DNA of 64,000 bases from Blattamonas nauphoetae (GCA_033064195.1 JARBJD010000053.1:1-64000), one strand, 5' to 3'. Shown: positions 1 through 9,287, counted from the stretch's first letter. Notes: generated by a model from the sequence alone, not told the origin. Program-made: numbers and translations.

Positions 1-120
1 CAAATGTCATCATCAGCATAGATTCTTTTCATTGCATCCATTGTCCCCTGCTCATATCTCAATTTTGGTTTCTTCGCTGGTGCTTTTCTCTTTGCGGGAA
101 TGTATTGTATCTTCGACATT
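1..120 (-). CDS. N-terminus of capsid-block protein, copy A (cut by window edge)
   Basis: The first 120 bases, read on the minus strand, encode a start that parallels the 320-residue protein of copy B at 14120-15082. Both share a basic Ala/Lys-rich N-terminus followed by the motif KRIYADDD. The rest lies outside the window. Function is unknown. Its place beside the packaging ATPase suggests a virion or packaging role, which is inference only. Confidence 0.6.
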
Positions 121-179
121 GTGTTTCTCATACAAAATAAAAAATCCAAAACTATATTTTAATTAGAGAGAAATCATAA

Positions 180-1112
180 ATGAAAAGATCTTCAACAACA
201 AAACCTTTGGTTTCAAGTGGAGGGTGGAACCCTCTTCTCTTACAGCATACGTGAATGCAATACTGAGTGAAGCAATCATAGATTCATCCAGACCTAAATT
301 TCAATCGCAACAGTGTTAATGTACTTGTTGGAAACCGAGGAAGTGGGAAAACATTCAATGCTCTTCGAGAGGTTGCCAAGCTCCAGAATGTTCAGGTCAG
401 AAATGAACTATTCCATTTGTTTGTCTTCGTCACTGATAAGAACATTGATCCAACCTTCGACAAATTCAAACCAATACTGAACGTACCTTATGTGAAAGTC
501 AAATATGAAGATGCACTACCGTTTCTGTTGGAACTCTCTGAATCAAAAGCAGCCTATGAAGAGATCATAGACAACCAGTGGCAAGATCGCATTACTGATG
601 AGTGTCGAGATGAACTGTTCGATGCTCTATACATTGATGACTTCTCAGTGAAGAATCTCCAAACAATTATTCTCCTTGATGACTGTCGCAGAATTCTTGG
701 TGAACGTAGAACATCCAAAAATAGAATGACAATGATGGACTTGTTATTGGAGAATCGACAACCGAAATTCACTTTCTTTCTGACAATGCATGAACTCTTC
801 AGTTTGTCAGCAGACATGAAGTCAAACATTGATTCGATGTGGATTTTTGGAGGATTCAACAAAGAACGAATCAGTCGAGTCTATCCTCAGTTGAACTCCC
901 CAATTGACATTCGACAATTCTGGAATGTCTACCAACGAAAACAAAAATGTGAAGCAATCATTCTTCGATACAACACAGATGGAGTTGCTCTGACTGAGAT
1001 CAACAAAGAAGGGTTAAACCGAACTGTCCGTGAAGTCTTGGATAAGGTTGTTGATGGTCTCGTCAAGACTTCGAAGCCTCATGCTGAGAGTATCTGTCAG
1101 TGTTCTTATTGA
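180..1112 (+). pseudogene. FtsK/HerA-type packaging ATPase of copy A (broken)
   Basis: This region matches the 301-residue packaging ATPase of copy B along most of its length, including the P-loop region near 330-360 and the Walker B-like stretch TIILLDDCRRIL. In Polintons this ATPase is thought to drive genome packaging into the capsid. It is the only recognised gene on the plus strand, facing away from the capsid block and converging with the small gene on its right, whose 3' end it overlaps. The copy looks broken, with about one or two breaks. Family and role follow from Polinton knowledge; the homology is seen directly against copy B. Confidence 0.7.
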
Positions 1113-1364
1113 TTCTTCAATGTCTGACAACCTTTGATCAATCGAGGCTTCACCGTTGTTCTCTGTACATGATTTCCTTAGTGCGATCTCACCTCTTATT
1201 TTTGTGATTCTGTATCCATCAATTCTGATTAACCTGTTCAGTTTCTGTGTTGTGTATTTATTCAGTTCTTCTCTGTTCTTTTCCAAATGTCTCTGAAAGT
1301 CATAGATGTTTTCGAAACATTTCTGTTCAGGATCAAACGGTTCGAAAATTTTCAGTGATGACAT
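1014..1364 (-). CDS. Small conserved element protein, copy A (116 aa)
   Basis: I do not recognise a family for this 116-residue protein. It begins MSSLKI, includes a charged segment with repeated Leu/Arg/Ile spacing (FQRHLEKNREELNKYTTQKL) and ends in a probable coiled-coil helix. A 108-residue counterpart sits at the same place in copy B, so it is a real element gene. Its 3' end overlaps the 3' end of the packaging ATPase on the other strand in both copies. The upstream sequence carries the AT-rich motif shared by the element's genes. Function is unknown; a small helical DNA- or capsid-binding protein is possible. Confidence 0.6.
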   Translation of the reverse strand: MSSLKIFEPFDPEQKCFENIYDFQRHLEKNREELNKYTTQKLNRLIRIDGYRITKIRGEIALRKSCTENNGEASIDQRLSDIEESIRTLTDTLSMRLRSLDETINNLIQDFTDSSV

Positions 1365-1399
1365 TTAATTGAAATAAAAATATTCGAAACAGTTTTAAT

Positions 1400-3337
1400 T
1401 TAAACCAAATTGAACTCACTAATGAACTCAGGAGTTAACTTGTCAATTGAGTCTGCATGGAATTTGGTGTGTTGGATTGGAACATACACTGTTTTTGGTA
1501 GACATGTGAGTCCATTCAGAAGTTTAGCTACAACATTTCCGTGTTTGTATTCAATGAATTGTCCAACAAATTGAAACTGTCTTCGCTTCTTCTGAAACTT
1601 GGCAACAGTCTTGTTCAAGTCAAGGTGGATCAACAGAATGTTTCCTGGTTTGTATCGCCAAAGCAGTTGTGTATTCTGTTGTCTTTGGATGTTCTTCAAT
1701 TGCTCTTCACAACTGGAGATGTACAGTGCTTCGATTTCACGATTGTTTTGTGCCTGCTGTGGAGTGAACTTGTTCCAGTACGCTCGATGTGGAGTCATGT
1801 TGTAGTATTCCACCATCTGATTCATCAATGAATGATTTGCCATTTGTGTTGCATTGTCTTGGAATCCATCTCTGATTGTTCTGATCACTCGATCGACAAT
1901 TCTATTGTGATTTGTGAATGGTGAACTTGTGAAATATGTACTGACTCTCTGTTGCTTGAAAAACTCTGATGCTTCTCCACTTGTCCATGCTGCTTCACCA
2001 TCACCACGAATGTTATTGACATAAACGCCACGATGATTAATCAGGTCATTGATTGCTGTCTTGACTTTACTCCATGATTTATCCAGAACTGGAATTACTA
2101 CAAGGTACTTGGTGTTGATGTTGATGGCAAATAGGTAAATCTGAAGAACTGTTTTCGACGTTGGTGATTGGATAAATACAAGATCAATTTCCCAAGATCC
2201 AAACTTGGGAGAGAAGTAAGGTCTGTCACATTTCAGTGGAACCTTTTTGTCTGATGTCTTTTCTGAATCTCCAGTGATGTCTTTGGACATGAATTGCATC
2301 TTTGATCGAAAAGGATATTGAATTTTTGTCACGGCTTTTGGAATCGTTGGTTGATCAATCATCAATGTGTTACCTCCTTGTTCCCTCCTTATTTTCCGAG
2401 GATGTGTAGAATCCCATCGGTGAACATATTCATCGTACCATTCCTGAAATGATCTTCCACCAAATGGAATTTGTTTAGGATGTGCTAAAATGAACTCAGT
2501 TTCGTCATTTCCGAGAGTTCTGCTTACGTGTGAAAGAATAAACATATTTCGATTCAGTTTCTTTGATTCAACGATCTGTTTGTCAATGAATTGTTCCATT
2601 TTCTGTTGATTGTCCATCATTGAATTCTCTGCTTTGATTTGTTCCTCCTCTGAATTGTCCTTCTGTTGATGGTCAAAATAGCCATTCACTCGTTCCAACA
2701 TTCCCAGTACTTGCCTTGTCGTTGGTTCGACCTTGTTGATCTCTCTCACATATGGCACAAAACCTTTGTCAATCTTCACAATTGTTTGTGGATCTGGTGA
2801 CTTGGGGATCAGTAGATCATCATCTTCAAACCTCATCTCTTTCATTGGAAATTCATATTCTGAACCAATTGATGTCGGGTTTCTCTTCAGTCCAGGAATG
2901 ATTGGAGATTCAGGTGTTTCAATAGTTAATGGTTGTGATTTTTGACTCGGAGATAGTGTTGGAATTACGATGGCTGGTGGTTGATTGAAATGAATATTCT
3001 GTGCTTCCTGATAATACTGTTGATATGCTCTGTACGCTAGTCTTGCAGTGTTGTTACTAAGGATCCATCCGGTGAATTGTTTCACAAATCTTTGAACAAC
3101 TATTTTTCCATCAGCAATGTTTAAATCAGGAGGGAATTCTCCATTCAGCCAATCATTGTAGTATGTCTCATCATTTGCGTCGTATTCTCCATTGGAATCA
3201 TCGACATGATAGGTTGGTAAAAGCTGTGAAAACGTAAGTGTGACATTGTATGCTTTTGTCTTGGAATGGAACGTGTTGTCCAGGAGGTTCTTCACTATTC
3301 GATCAATTTGTGTTGAATTCAAATACGGTCTAGTCAT
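1400..3337 (-). CDS. Retroviral-type integrase of Polinton copy A
   Basis: This 645-residue protein has a poorly conserved N-terminal half followed by an integrase core of the rve (RNase H-like) fold. The core starts at about residue 380, with WEIDLVF holding the first Asp and NIRGDGEAAW the second, then the helix region NHNRIVDRVIRTIRDG. The C-terminal part, with PGNILLIHLDLNKT and a basic stretch, resembles the chromodomain/SH3-like tails of Polinton integrases. In this class the enzyme joins the linear element genome to host DNA. Copy B has a 652-residue counterpart, with a 256-bp block identical at DNA level. It lies just downstream of the polymerase gene, 23 bp away, on the same strand. 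Confidence 0.85.
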   Translation of the reverse strand: MTRPYLNSTQIDRIVKNLLDNTFHSKTKAYNVTLTFSQLLPTYHVDDSNGEYDANDETYYNDWLNGEFPPDLNIADGKIVVQRFVKQFTGWILSNNTARLAYRAYQQYYQEAQNIHFNQPPAIVIPTLSPSQKSQPLTIETPESPIIPGLKRNPTSIGSEYEFPMKEMRFEDDDLLIPKSPDPQTIVKIDKGFVPYVREINKVEPTTRQVLGMLERVNGYFDHQQKDNSEEEQIKAENSMMDNQQKMEQFIDKQIVESKKLNRNMFILSHVSRTLGNDETEFILAHPKQIPFGGRSFQEWYDEYVHRWDSTHPRKIRREQGGNTLMIDQPTIPKAVTKIQYPFRSKMQFMSKDITGDSEKTSDKKVPLKCDRPYFSPKFGSWEIDLVFIQSPTSKTVLQIYLFAININTKYLVVIPVLDKSWSKVKTAINDLINHRGVYVNNIRGDGEAAWTSGEASEFFKQQRVSTYFTSSPFTNHNRIVDRVIRTIRDGFQDNATQMANHSLMNQMVEYYNMTPHRAYWNKFTPQQAQNNREIEALYISSCEEQLKNIQRQQNTQLLWRYKPGNILLIHLDLNKTVAKFQKKRRQFQFVGQFIEYKHGNVVAKLLNGLTCLPKTVYVPIQHTKFHADSIDKLTPEFISEFNLV

Positions 3338-3360
3338 TTCTACAAAAATAAAGTTTAGAA

Positions 3361-6300
3361 TTATTCAATAATATAGTCAGTTGCTTTCAGTCCATGAATG
3401 AATGGAGGACACGATTCATTTTCAAGTACGATTGCCTTCAGATGAATTCCACTGAGACTGAGTTTTTGCTGTTGTATTTTCGCAATCTCAAATCCATTGT
3501 TGTCCTCTTCGCTCACGACTCTTCTCGTTTGAAAGTTCAATGTTGTAGTCACAGTCTTCTCTCCATTCAGGCACTTCACATAGTCGTCACTCGTGATGCT
3601 TGTTTTCTTCAGAGACACTCCTTTAATCTTGCATTTCTCATCTAGTGAGTAGCACTTGGGTGCAAGACAAATCATCTGCTCACCTTCCTTCTCAATAGCT
3701 AATCCCAACAGCTTCTTCTCATCATCAACTCCCTTTTCAGGATTGGGAAACCATTCATATTTGTGTGCATCGTAGAATTCCTTGTCAGCAATCACGTGAT
3801 CAAATTGTTGATGAATACCTGCTTTCGGATCTCCACTAATTGCCCAATAAGCAGAATCAGTGTCTCCCTCACAGAAGTGAATCTTGTTCATGTCTAGGCA
3901 TTTGTACATGAAGTTGTAGATGAAATTCAGATACCAGAACTTGGCATTGTCGAGTGTGAATACTGCTTCTTGTAGGCATGTTTTGCATGATGCTTTCTCT
4001 CTGTCTTCAATCACGATGTAGTTGTCCTCATTGATCTCTCTTGTTGCCACAAATCCTTTCATCATCTGTTTCAAATATGTTCTCTTCTCATTGCAGATTG
4101 TGATTGAGTTGTACTTCTCAGTGTTCATTCCATCATATCCGTAACTTCCATTCAGGTTGGTCTTACAGAACTGTTCCTTTCCTTTGTTTCCAACCTTCAT
4201 TGCTTCTATTCTGTCATTCATGAATGAGGTCACGAATGGTTCAAATCCAGCATGTCTCGAGAATACCATCACACTCTTTACGTCATCAATAATGAAGTGG
4301 CAATAATCGATGAGGAACCATAGATAGTATGTCGAAAAGAACATATACTGATCGTGTGTGCTCAAGAGTTGGGTCAGCTTCCGTTGTTTGTCATCAGTCT
4401 TCAATCCATGTTTCTTCATCAACGAATAAGTCTTCTCTCCAATGTTCTCTTCTGTTGTATTGACCACTATGTTTCTGAAGATTGGTGGGAAGTTAATGAA
4501 ATCATTCAGGTACTTTTCATCGATGTGTCCTTTCAGTTCTGCAACGAACAATGTCTTCTGATTCTTGTTCTCGATGATCTCCCGACATTCTTTATCTCCT
4601 GTTGCGGTGTACAAACATCTTCCTGGCATGTACATTCTGTGTCCGGTGTATGGATTGTTCTTGTTCTTAATTGATGAGAAAGCACTTGGGTAAAGTGAAT
4701 TAAAGTCTACGCCACAAACGTGTGTCATTATGTATTCAGTATCTTTGGAAAGAACCTTACCGTCTTCGTATGTGAAGTGATTGATTGGTGTCACGTCTTT
4801 GATGTTCTGTCTATGCTGAACATTCGATAACCCACCAGTCACTGCTGCTCTCAACTTGTGATATGTTTGCTCATGTGTCAGAGTCATTGGTAGTGATTTC
4901 CAGATACAGTACTTCTTCAGTTGTATTCTCAATCTTGTGAGATGTTCATCATGGTCTGACTTGTAAGTGTTGCAGTAGTCACAGCAGATCTTCACATTCT
5001 CATTAGAATGTCCTTTTGCATTGTCGATTCTGTCTAATGTTGGTTTGACTGCTTGTGAGAAGTGACATTTGCAGATGTAGCAAACTCTCTTGCACTGTTG
5101 AACAAACCACTCGTAGTCTGATTCGGTGACATTGTTGGTAGTATTGCGATGAGCTTTCTGATCTTGGTACCTGTATCCTTCCACTTTGTATTTCCAGTAT
5201 TGTTTGGTGATTTTGATTGGTCCAGATTCGTCACAGTCATTATAGTCAGCATCAATGTCAAAGTCTTTGTAGGCACATGCATACTTGATTGCTGAAGCAT
5301 TGGCGGACAGTGAGAGATTGTGCAGCATGTCCACTTTGTATTGGAAGTTCAGATCAATCAGATTGTCTAGTGGTGCAATCATGCATTCGACGTCTCTGAT
5401 GTTGTAGAACTTGAGGTAATCCCATCGGTTCTTGAATCCTTGCTTGTTCCAATCATCAAGGTACATTTGGTAGTCACTGTCGGACATTTCACTGTTGTTG
5501 AGACTGGAATAGAATTCATATTTGGAGAAAGGTTCTTGTTTGCTCAGCACTGCATCGTAGTCTGATGAATCAAATGATTCGTAAGCAAAGAATGATTTCT
5601 GAAGTGTCGTGTTTCCTCCAAAAGCCTTCACTGCATTATCCAATGTCATTGGTCCAGTGTATGACATCATGTCAATGAACCGAAGAACCTGTTGTGTTTT
5701 CTCATGTCTGATCAATACTTGTTTGTACTTTGTTGTTGATCCAAGAAAGCTCACCACTTTCCAATCCTTGTCAACGAGATCACGGAAGATGAGATTGATG
5801 TCGAATCTGGAACTGTTGAATCCAATGACACTGACTTCATTCTGTGATGGAATCTCTGGGTCTTCGTAGTAGTTGTCCTCTCGTACGGTCTCTGCATATT
5901 TGAAGAGTTCTCTGATCCATTGCTTCACAAAGTCTTTTCCGTTTCGAAGATCAAAGTAGATTGACTTCACTCCTGATTTTGTTTTGATTGCTGATGCAAC
6001 AGAGAGAGGTTTCAAGTGTGAGATCAACTGTGTGTTGTCATCAGAGAATAAGTTGTCAAGAATGAGATCTTCCATTGTTTCGAAATCGTAAGTGATGTAG
6101 TACTGTGTTGGTTTGAATTCTTTTTGTCTTTTGTATGCCATCAGAAATTCATGAGTCTTGTTGTTGAGGATGTGTGGAACATACGGCCTTGGCGTTTTGT
6201 CAAGGGAGATCTTCTTCACATGTTTTCCATCAAGCTCTTTGCACTCTTTGAGATGTTTCTCGTAGTATGCCTTGAAGTGAGAATCCTTCACTTGGAATCC

Positions 6301-7767
6301 TCTCGATTGACAGTAGGGACAGAGCTTGTATCCAGTGATTTTCTCAGGATCAATAATGTACATTACATGAACGAGAGTTGCCGTCAGTGGAATCATCAGA
6401 AGTGGAAGAACAAGTGCATCATCATTCTCGTTGATGTATGATTGACTAAGGAAATACTTCTTCTTGTCTTCGTCGTATTCATAAATGTGGACGGTAATGT
6501 TGAATTCAATCATTGCTTTCTCAATATCACAAGCAATATCAAATCCAGGATACTTCTGAAGATATGGACTCAATTGTCGAGACTTCAGATGTGAAAGCTT
6601 CATCCATTGTGCGAACAATCTGTAGGCTTCACTATTCCTCATATTGATTGAGATTTTCTTCTTTGGAACCTCAGGAAGAGTGAGAAAGGATAGTGCTTGA
6701 AAGAAGCAGATGTTGTACTCAGAATCGACATACCGAACGTTGTATGTTTTAATGTGTTCAGTGAGAATTGCATTCGCTTTTCCTGCAACTGGGAATCTGT
6801 ACACTGCAACCAGAATGGAATGGAAGGCAATGAACATTGTCTTTGTGTCCATTAGAGTTCTTTCTTGGGATTCTTTGATAAGGTTGATTGCATACTTGGA
6901 ATACTCAGTGATGTCTGCTTCACTTCTTATCACTGTTGGGTAACTCTTTGATGTGTTCTCCAACTCCGGTCTGAAATCATTGTACAGTGTCTCATCTTTG
7001 TCTTTTCTCTCAACAATCTTTCCGAAGTCAATGCTGATTTTGAATGGTCGATCCTTCTCTTTTTCATACACTGAGTTGATGTAGGTTGTGATTTCCTCAA
7101 CATTCTTCAGATGATTGTGGAAGTACAACTGATAAGGTTTTCCATTGTCACTCACTTTCTCGATCTCATTCTTCTTGAACTTCTTTCGTGCATTTGTCAG
7201 ACACTCATTGAATCCAAGTTTGTCTCTTGGTTCAGCGAGTAAGATGCATTCATTGAATCCATCAAACTGCTTCACTTTTCTTGATTCCATTTGTTCATTC
7301 TTCTTCTGAATGATCAACAGATTCTTCATCCAATGATCCATCAGTTTCTCTTCTATCGACTTCAGTTTCCTTGTGATCTTGAACACTTGCTTTTTCAATT
7401 CAGTTTCGTTCACTCTTGGATTTACTTTCATGTCAATGATGATTACATTTTTATCCTCTTCATTCATCATTGTATTGTTGTTCTGTTCATTCTGTCTCTG
7501 TATTAACAGTTGTTGTTCACTTTGTCGTCGATTTCTCACTTCATTCAAGAATATCGGAATTAAATTGATATTGAGATATGCTGTTGGATTAGGATTTCGA
7601 AATCCGACATCTGGGTGTTGAAGCATTACCAGGAGAAATGAATAATGATGCTGCTTGTTTGAGCTGTCAGGTTTGTACGTTCGACCATCAGTAAATGCGA
7701 ATTGAGTGTTTGGAAAGAGTTCTCTAACTTCTCTGATTTGTTGCTTCACTTTCCAGAGTTGTGTCAT
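3361..7767 (-). CDS. Protein-primed DNA polymerase B of Polinton copy A
   Basis: This is a 1468-residue family B polymerase of the protein-primed type, expected to replicate the linear element from terminal proteins. The 3'-5' exonuclease motif YDFETMED is near residue 560. Palm motif A, DFNSLYPS, is near 1021; the KTNLNGSYGYDG motif B near 1200; and EGDTDSAY motif C near 1300. Two extra modules are visible. An OTU-protease-like stretch runs from about 345 to 475, with Cys354 in NICFFQAL and His467 in LVHVMYI, followed by CPYC. An HNH-like zinc module lies at about 896-955, with CYIC, LDRIDN and CCDYCN, between exonuclease and motif A. Module assignments beyond the polymerase core are inference. 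Large blocks are almost identical to copy B. Confidence 0.9.
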   Translation of the reverse strand: MTQLWKVKQQIREVRELFPNTQFAFTDGRTYKPDSSNKQHHYSFLLVMLQHPDVGFRNPNPTAYLNINLIPIFLNEVRNRRQSEQQLLIQRQNEQNNNTMMNEEDKNVIIIDMKVNPRVNETELKKQVFKITRKLKSIEEKLMDHWMKNLLIIQKKNEQMESRKVKQFDGFNECILLAEPRDKLGFNECLTNARKKFKKNEIEKVSDNGKPYQLYFHNHLKNVEEITTYINSVYEKEKDRPFKISIDFGKIVERKDKDETLYNDFRPELENTSKSYPTVIRSEADITEYSKYAINLIKESQERTLMDTKTMFIAFHSILVAVYRFPVAGKANAILTEHIKTYNVRYVDSEYNICFFQALSFLTLPEVPKKKISINMRNSEAYRLFAQWMKLSHLKSRQLSPYLQKYPGFDIACDIEKAMIEFNITVHIYEYDEDKKKYFLSQSYINENDDALVLPLLMIPLTATLVHVMYIIDPEKITGYKLCPYCQSRGFQVKDSHFKAYYEKHLKECKELDGKHVKKISLDKTPRPYVPHILNNKTHEFLMAYKRQKEFKPTQYYITYDFETMEDLILDNLFSDDNTQLISHLKPLSVASAIKTKSGVKSIYFDLRNGKDFVKQWIRELFKYAETVREDNYYEDPEIPSQNEVSVIGFNSSRFDINLIFRDLVDKDWKVVSFLGSTTKYKQVLIRHEKTQQVLRFIDMMSYTGPMTLDNAVKAFGGNTTLQKSFFAYESFDSSDYDAVLSKQEPFSKYEFYSSLNNSEMSDSDYQMYLDDWNKQGFKNRWDYLKFYNIRDVECMIAPLDNLIDLNFQYKVDMLHNLSLSANASAIKYACAYKDFDIDADYNDCDESGPIKITKQYWKYKVEGYRYQDQKAHRNTTNNVTESDYEWFVQQCKRVCYICKCHFSQAVKPTLDRIDNAKGHSNENVKICCDYCNTYKSDHDEHLTRLRIQLKKYCIWKSLPMTLTHEQTYHKLRAAVTGGLSNVQHRQNIKDVTPINHFTYEDGKVLSKDTEYIMTHVCGVDFNSLYPSAFSSIKNKNNPYTGHRMYMPGRCLYTATGDKECREIIENKNQKTLFVAELKGHIDEKYLNDFINFPPIFRNIVVNTTEENIGEKTYSLMKKHGLKTDDKQRKLTQLLSTHDQYMFFSTYYLWFLIDYCHFIIDDVKSVMVFSRHAGFEPFVTSFMNDRIEAMKVGNKGKEQFCKTNLNGSYGYDGMNTEKYNSITICNEKRTYLKQMMKGFVATREINEDNYIVIEDREKASCKTCLQEAVFTLDNAKFWYLNFIYNFMYKCLDMNKIHFCEGDTDSAYWAISGDPKAGIHQQFDHVIADKEFYDAHKYEWFPNPEKGVDDEKKLLGLAIEKEGEQMICLAPKCYSLDEKCKIKGVSLKKTSITSDDYVKCLNGEKTVTTTLNFQTRRVVSEEDNNGFEIAKIQQQKLSLSGIHLKAIVLENESCPPFIHGLKATDYIIE

Positions 7768-7810
7768 TTACTACGAATTAAAAAAATAAAAAATAAAAAA
7801 AGTTGAGTGA

Positions 7811-8236
7811 TTATTTTGACTTCCTCAAATGTGGCTTCTTCTTTGCCTTTAGCCAGGAATCCAGTCGCACTTTGAAGACTTCTGTTCCACCAATTTCTCG
7901 ATATGTGAATGGAGTTAGGACTTGCTTGTACTCACCAACGAGCTCACAGTTGTACTTCCTCAGTTCATTCTCAACAAACGATTGAGTGTAGTGTCGACGT
8001 TGTGACATGTGTGGTCTGTTTCCTTGATTCCACAACTTTGGCTTTATCCTCCACTCAACACCTTCATGAACATAGATGACTGGGATATTATGTCTGACAT
8101 ACTCAGAGACAAGTTCACAGTTCTCTTCTTTCATTGACTGAATCAAAGCTTGCTTGGATTCTGTTCGACGTTTTTCGCTCCCCTTTGGAGGGTTCGAAGT
8201 CTTTAGCGAGACATATGTAGTATTCACTGTTGTCAT
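7811..8236 (-). CDS. Small tandem-repeat protein next to polymerase, copy A (141 aa)
   Basis: The protein contains two related units of about 50 residues. The first runs over about 47-91 (ENCELVSEY, then EGVEWRIKPKLWNQGNRPH). The second covers about 94-136 (YNCELVGEY, then VRLDSWLKAKKKPH). The pattern of an ELxxEY segment, a short strand and a G/K-rich RPH end recalls small DNA-binding repeats that accompany phage endonucleases, but here without zinc-binding cysteines. That link is inference. A 141-residue counterpart follows the polymerase in copy B, and a 200-residue relative lies at 24.9-25.5 kb. It starts upstream of the polymerase on the same strand, and an AT-rich promoter-like motif precedes both. 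Confidence 0.65.
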   Translation of the reverse strand: MTTVNTTYVSLKTSNPPKGSEKRRTESKQALIQSMKEENCELVSEYVRHNIPVIYVHEGVEWRIKPKLWNQGNRPHMSQRRHYTQSFVENELRKYNCELVGEYKQVLTPFTYREIGGTEVFKVRLDSWLKAKKKPHLRKSK

Positions 8237-8270
8237 TTAATACAAATTAAAAAATCAAAAAAATAAAAAT
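8237..8270 (-). promoter_or_regulatory. AT-rich start-proximal motif of element genes
   Basis: Directly before the start codon of nearly every minus-strand gene in both elements lies a T-rich block, in coding orientation close to TTTATTTTTnnAnAAATG. Other instances are at 1365-1385, 3338-3355, 7768-7802, 10847-10866, 12778-12797, 13109-13128, 14080-14103, 16332-16350, 18360-18375, 22739-22772, 23208-23240 and 25517-25541. The starts of host genes further right do not show it. It is probably an element-specific promoter or initiator, by analogy with AT-rich promoters of virophages; that function is inference. Confidence 0.6.
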
Positions 8271-8385
8271 GAAATGTGAAGTGAAGTGTTGAGAACTTTT
8301 TATTTGTTTGTTCCCTGTTGTGCCAGCTTTCATCTTGCTTCTTTCTTTTTTGTTTCTTTCTTTTTTGCAGTGCCTGCTTTCAGAT

Positions 8386-8440
8386 TCATCATTCATTCAT
8401 TTTTTCAATCATTCAATCATTCAATCATTCATTTTTCAAG
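8386..8440. repeat. ATTC-type microsatellite
   Basis: A run of short units of the form ATTC/AATC (attcattcatt, then caatcattcaatcattc) lies here, and a shorter run recurs at about 8738-8765. Both sit just left of the two copies of the larger direct repeat, so the microsatellite appears to be part of the duplicated unit. Confidence 0.8.
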
Positions 8441-8445
8441 TCTGT

Positions 8446-9068
8446 ATGATTTTACCGTAGGACAACCCGATACTCCTTTGGGGATCATTCTATCGTGATC
8501 CTACTCAATGACTACTGCTGGCGAATTCCTTGAAGGGTTAAGTCTTGGGTGGGCATGATTTACGGTCAAACTCTCTATCGAGAATCTGAAGCCAACATGA
8601 ACCCCGGGGCGGATTCCTAGAAATCCACCGTCTCCAATTCAACCTTCAATTCGTTCTACGCATTAGTCACGAGGGCACCATTTTGCCTGAGCATCAAGGG
8701 AAATTACGTCGAGGTATCATTTTTCAACTTGAAATTCAATCATTCAATCATTCAAGCCTTCATCGTTCATCATTTCCTTTATCAAGTTTTTGTATGATTG
8801 TACCGTAGGACAACCCGATACTCCTTTGGGGATCACTCTATCATGATCCTACTCAATGACTACTGCTGGCGAATTCCTTGAAGGGCTAAGGTATTGGGGG
8901 GGCATGATTTACGGTCACATTCAAGTGATGCCCACAGTGAACCCCCGGGGACAGCCTCCCAGCTCGTCCCGCTCCAATCCAACCTTCAATTCGTTCTACG
9001 CATTAGCCACGAGGGCACCATTTTGCCTGAGTATCAAGGGAAATTACGTCGAGGTTTCATACTTCAAC
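8446..9068. repeat. Tandem direct repeat of about 280 bp, two copies
   Basis: Unit 1 covers about 8446-8725 and unit 2 about 8795-9068. Both contain ACCGTAGGACAACCCGATAC near their start, TACTGCTGGCGAATTCCTTG in the first third, and CGAGGGCACCATTTTGCCTG followed by GGGAAATTACGTCGAGGT at the end. The middle, after CATGATTTACGGTCA, is more diverged. I do not recognise the unit as rRNA, snRNA or a known transposon. Open frames inside differ between the units and look spurious. It may be part of the terminal region of copy A or an unrelated repeat between the elements. Confidence 0.75.
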
Positions 9069-9165
9069 TTTTTTGGAAATTTTGAATTTTTGAATTTTTG
9101 AATTTTTTGAATTTTTGAATTTTTTGAATTTTTTGAATTTTTGAATTTTTTTTAAATTTTTGAAA
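9069..9165. repeat. GAATTTTT simple repeat
   Basis: About ten imperfect units of GAATTTTT(T) follow the second direct-repeat unit. This is low-complexity DNA with no gene. Confidence 0.8.
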
Positions 9166-9210
9166 TTGTTTTGGCATTTTGAAACTTTTTCATTTTTTTT
9201 TGAAATTAAG

Positions 9211-9287
9211 ATTGCCCCTCGCCTGAATCGAACCACCCCCTAGAAACGGGTGGACACTGGAACATACCCACTGAGCTACTAGCTCCT
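9211..9287 (-). other. tRNA-like sequence (A-box and B-box, no acceptor stem)
   Basis: Read on the minus strand, it holds TAGCTCAGTGGGTA, a perfect polymerase III A-box, and GGTTCGATTCA, a near-perfect B-box, with a CCACCC/GGGTGG hairpin between them. The 7-bp acceptor stem and D-stem cannot be formed, so it is not a functional tRNA gene. A degenerate tRNA or the head of a tRNA-derived short repeat is more likely. Confidence 0.45.

Larger units (their letters stand above)
1..8236. mobile_element. Polinton/Maverick-like element, copy A (left part outside window)
   Basis: This is a virus-like fossil of the Polinton (Maverick) class. Diagnostic parts seen here are a retroviral-type integrase, a protein-primed family B DNA polymerase and an FtsK/HerA-type packaging ATPase, with several small genes. 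The order and strands match copy B starting near 10.1 kb, so the capsid block should lie left of the window. Most genes remain open, and I judge roughly one or two breaks in the visible part, so it is probably fairly young. Protein identity to copy B is high throughout. No terminal inverted repeat was recognised, so the right end is only bracketed between 8.24 and about 10.0 kb. Confidence 0.85.

Noticed and set aside
8856-9101. Plus-strand frames inside the second 280-bp repeat
   Set aside because: The corresponding frames are not kept in the first repeat unit, so the repeat does not seem to be protein-coding.
9211-9287. Functional tRNA gene
   Set aside because: Internal promoter boxes are present, but neither an acceptor stem nor a D-stem can be formed.
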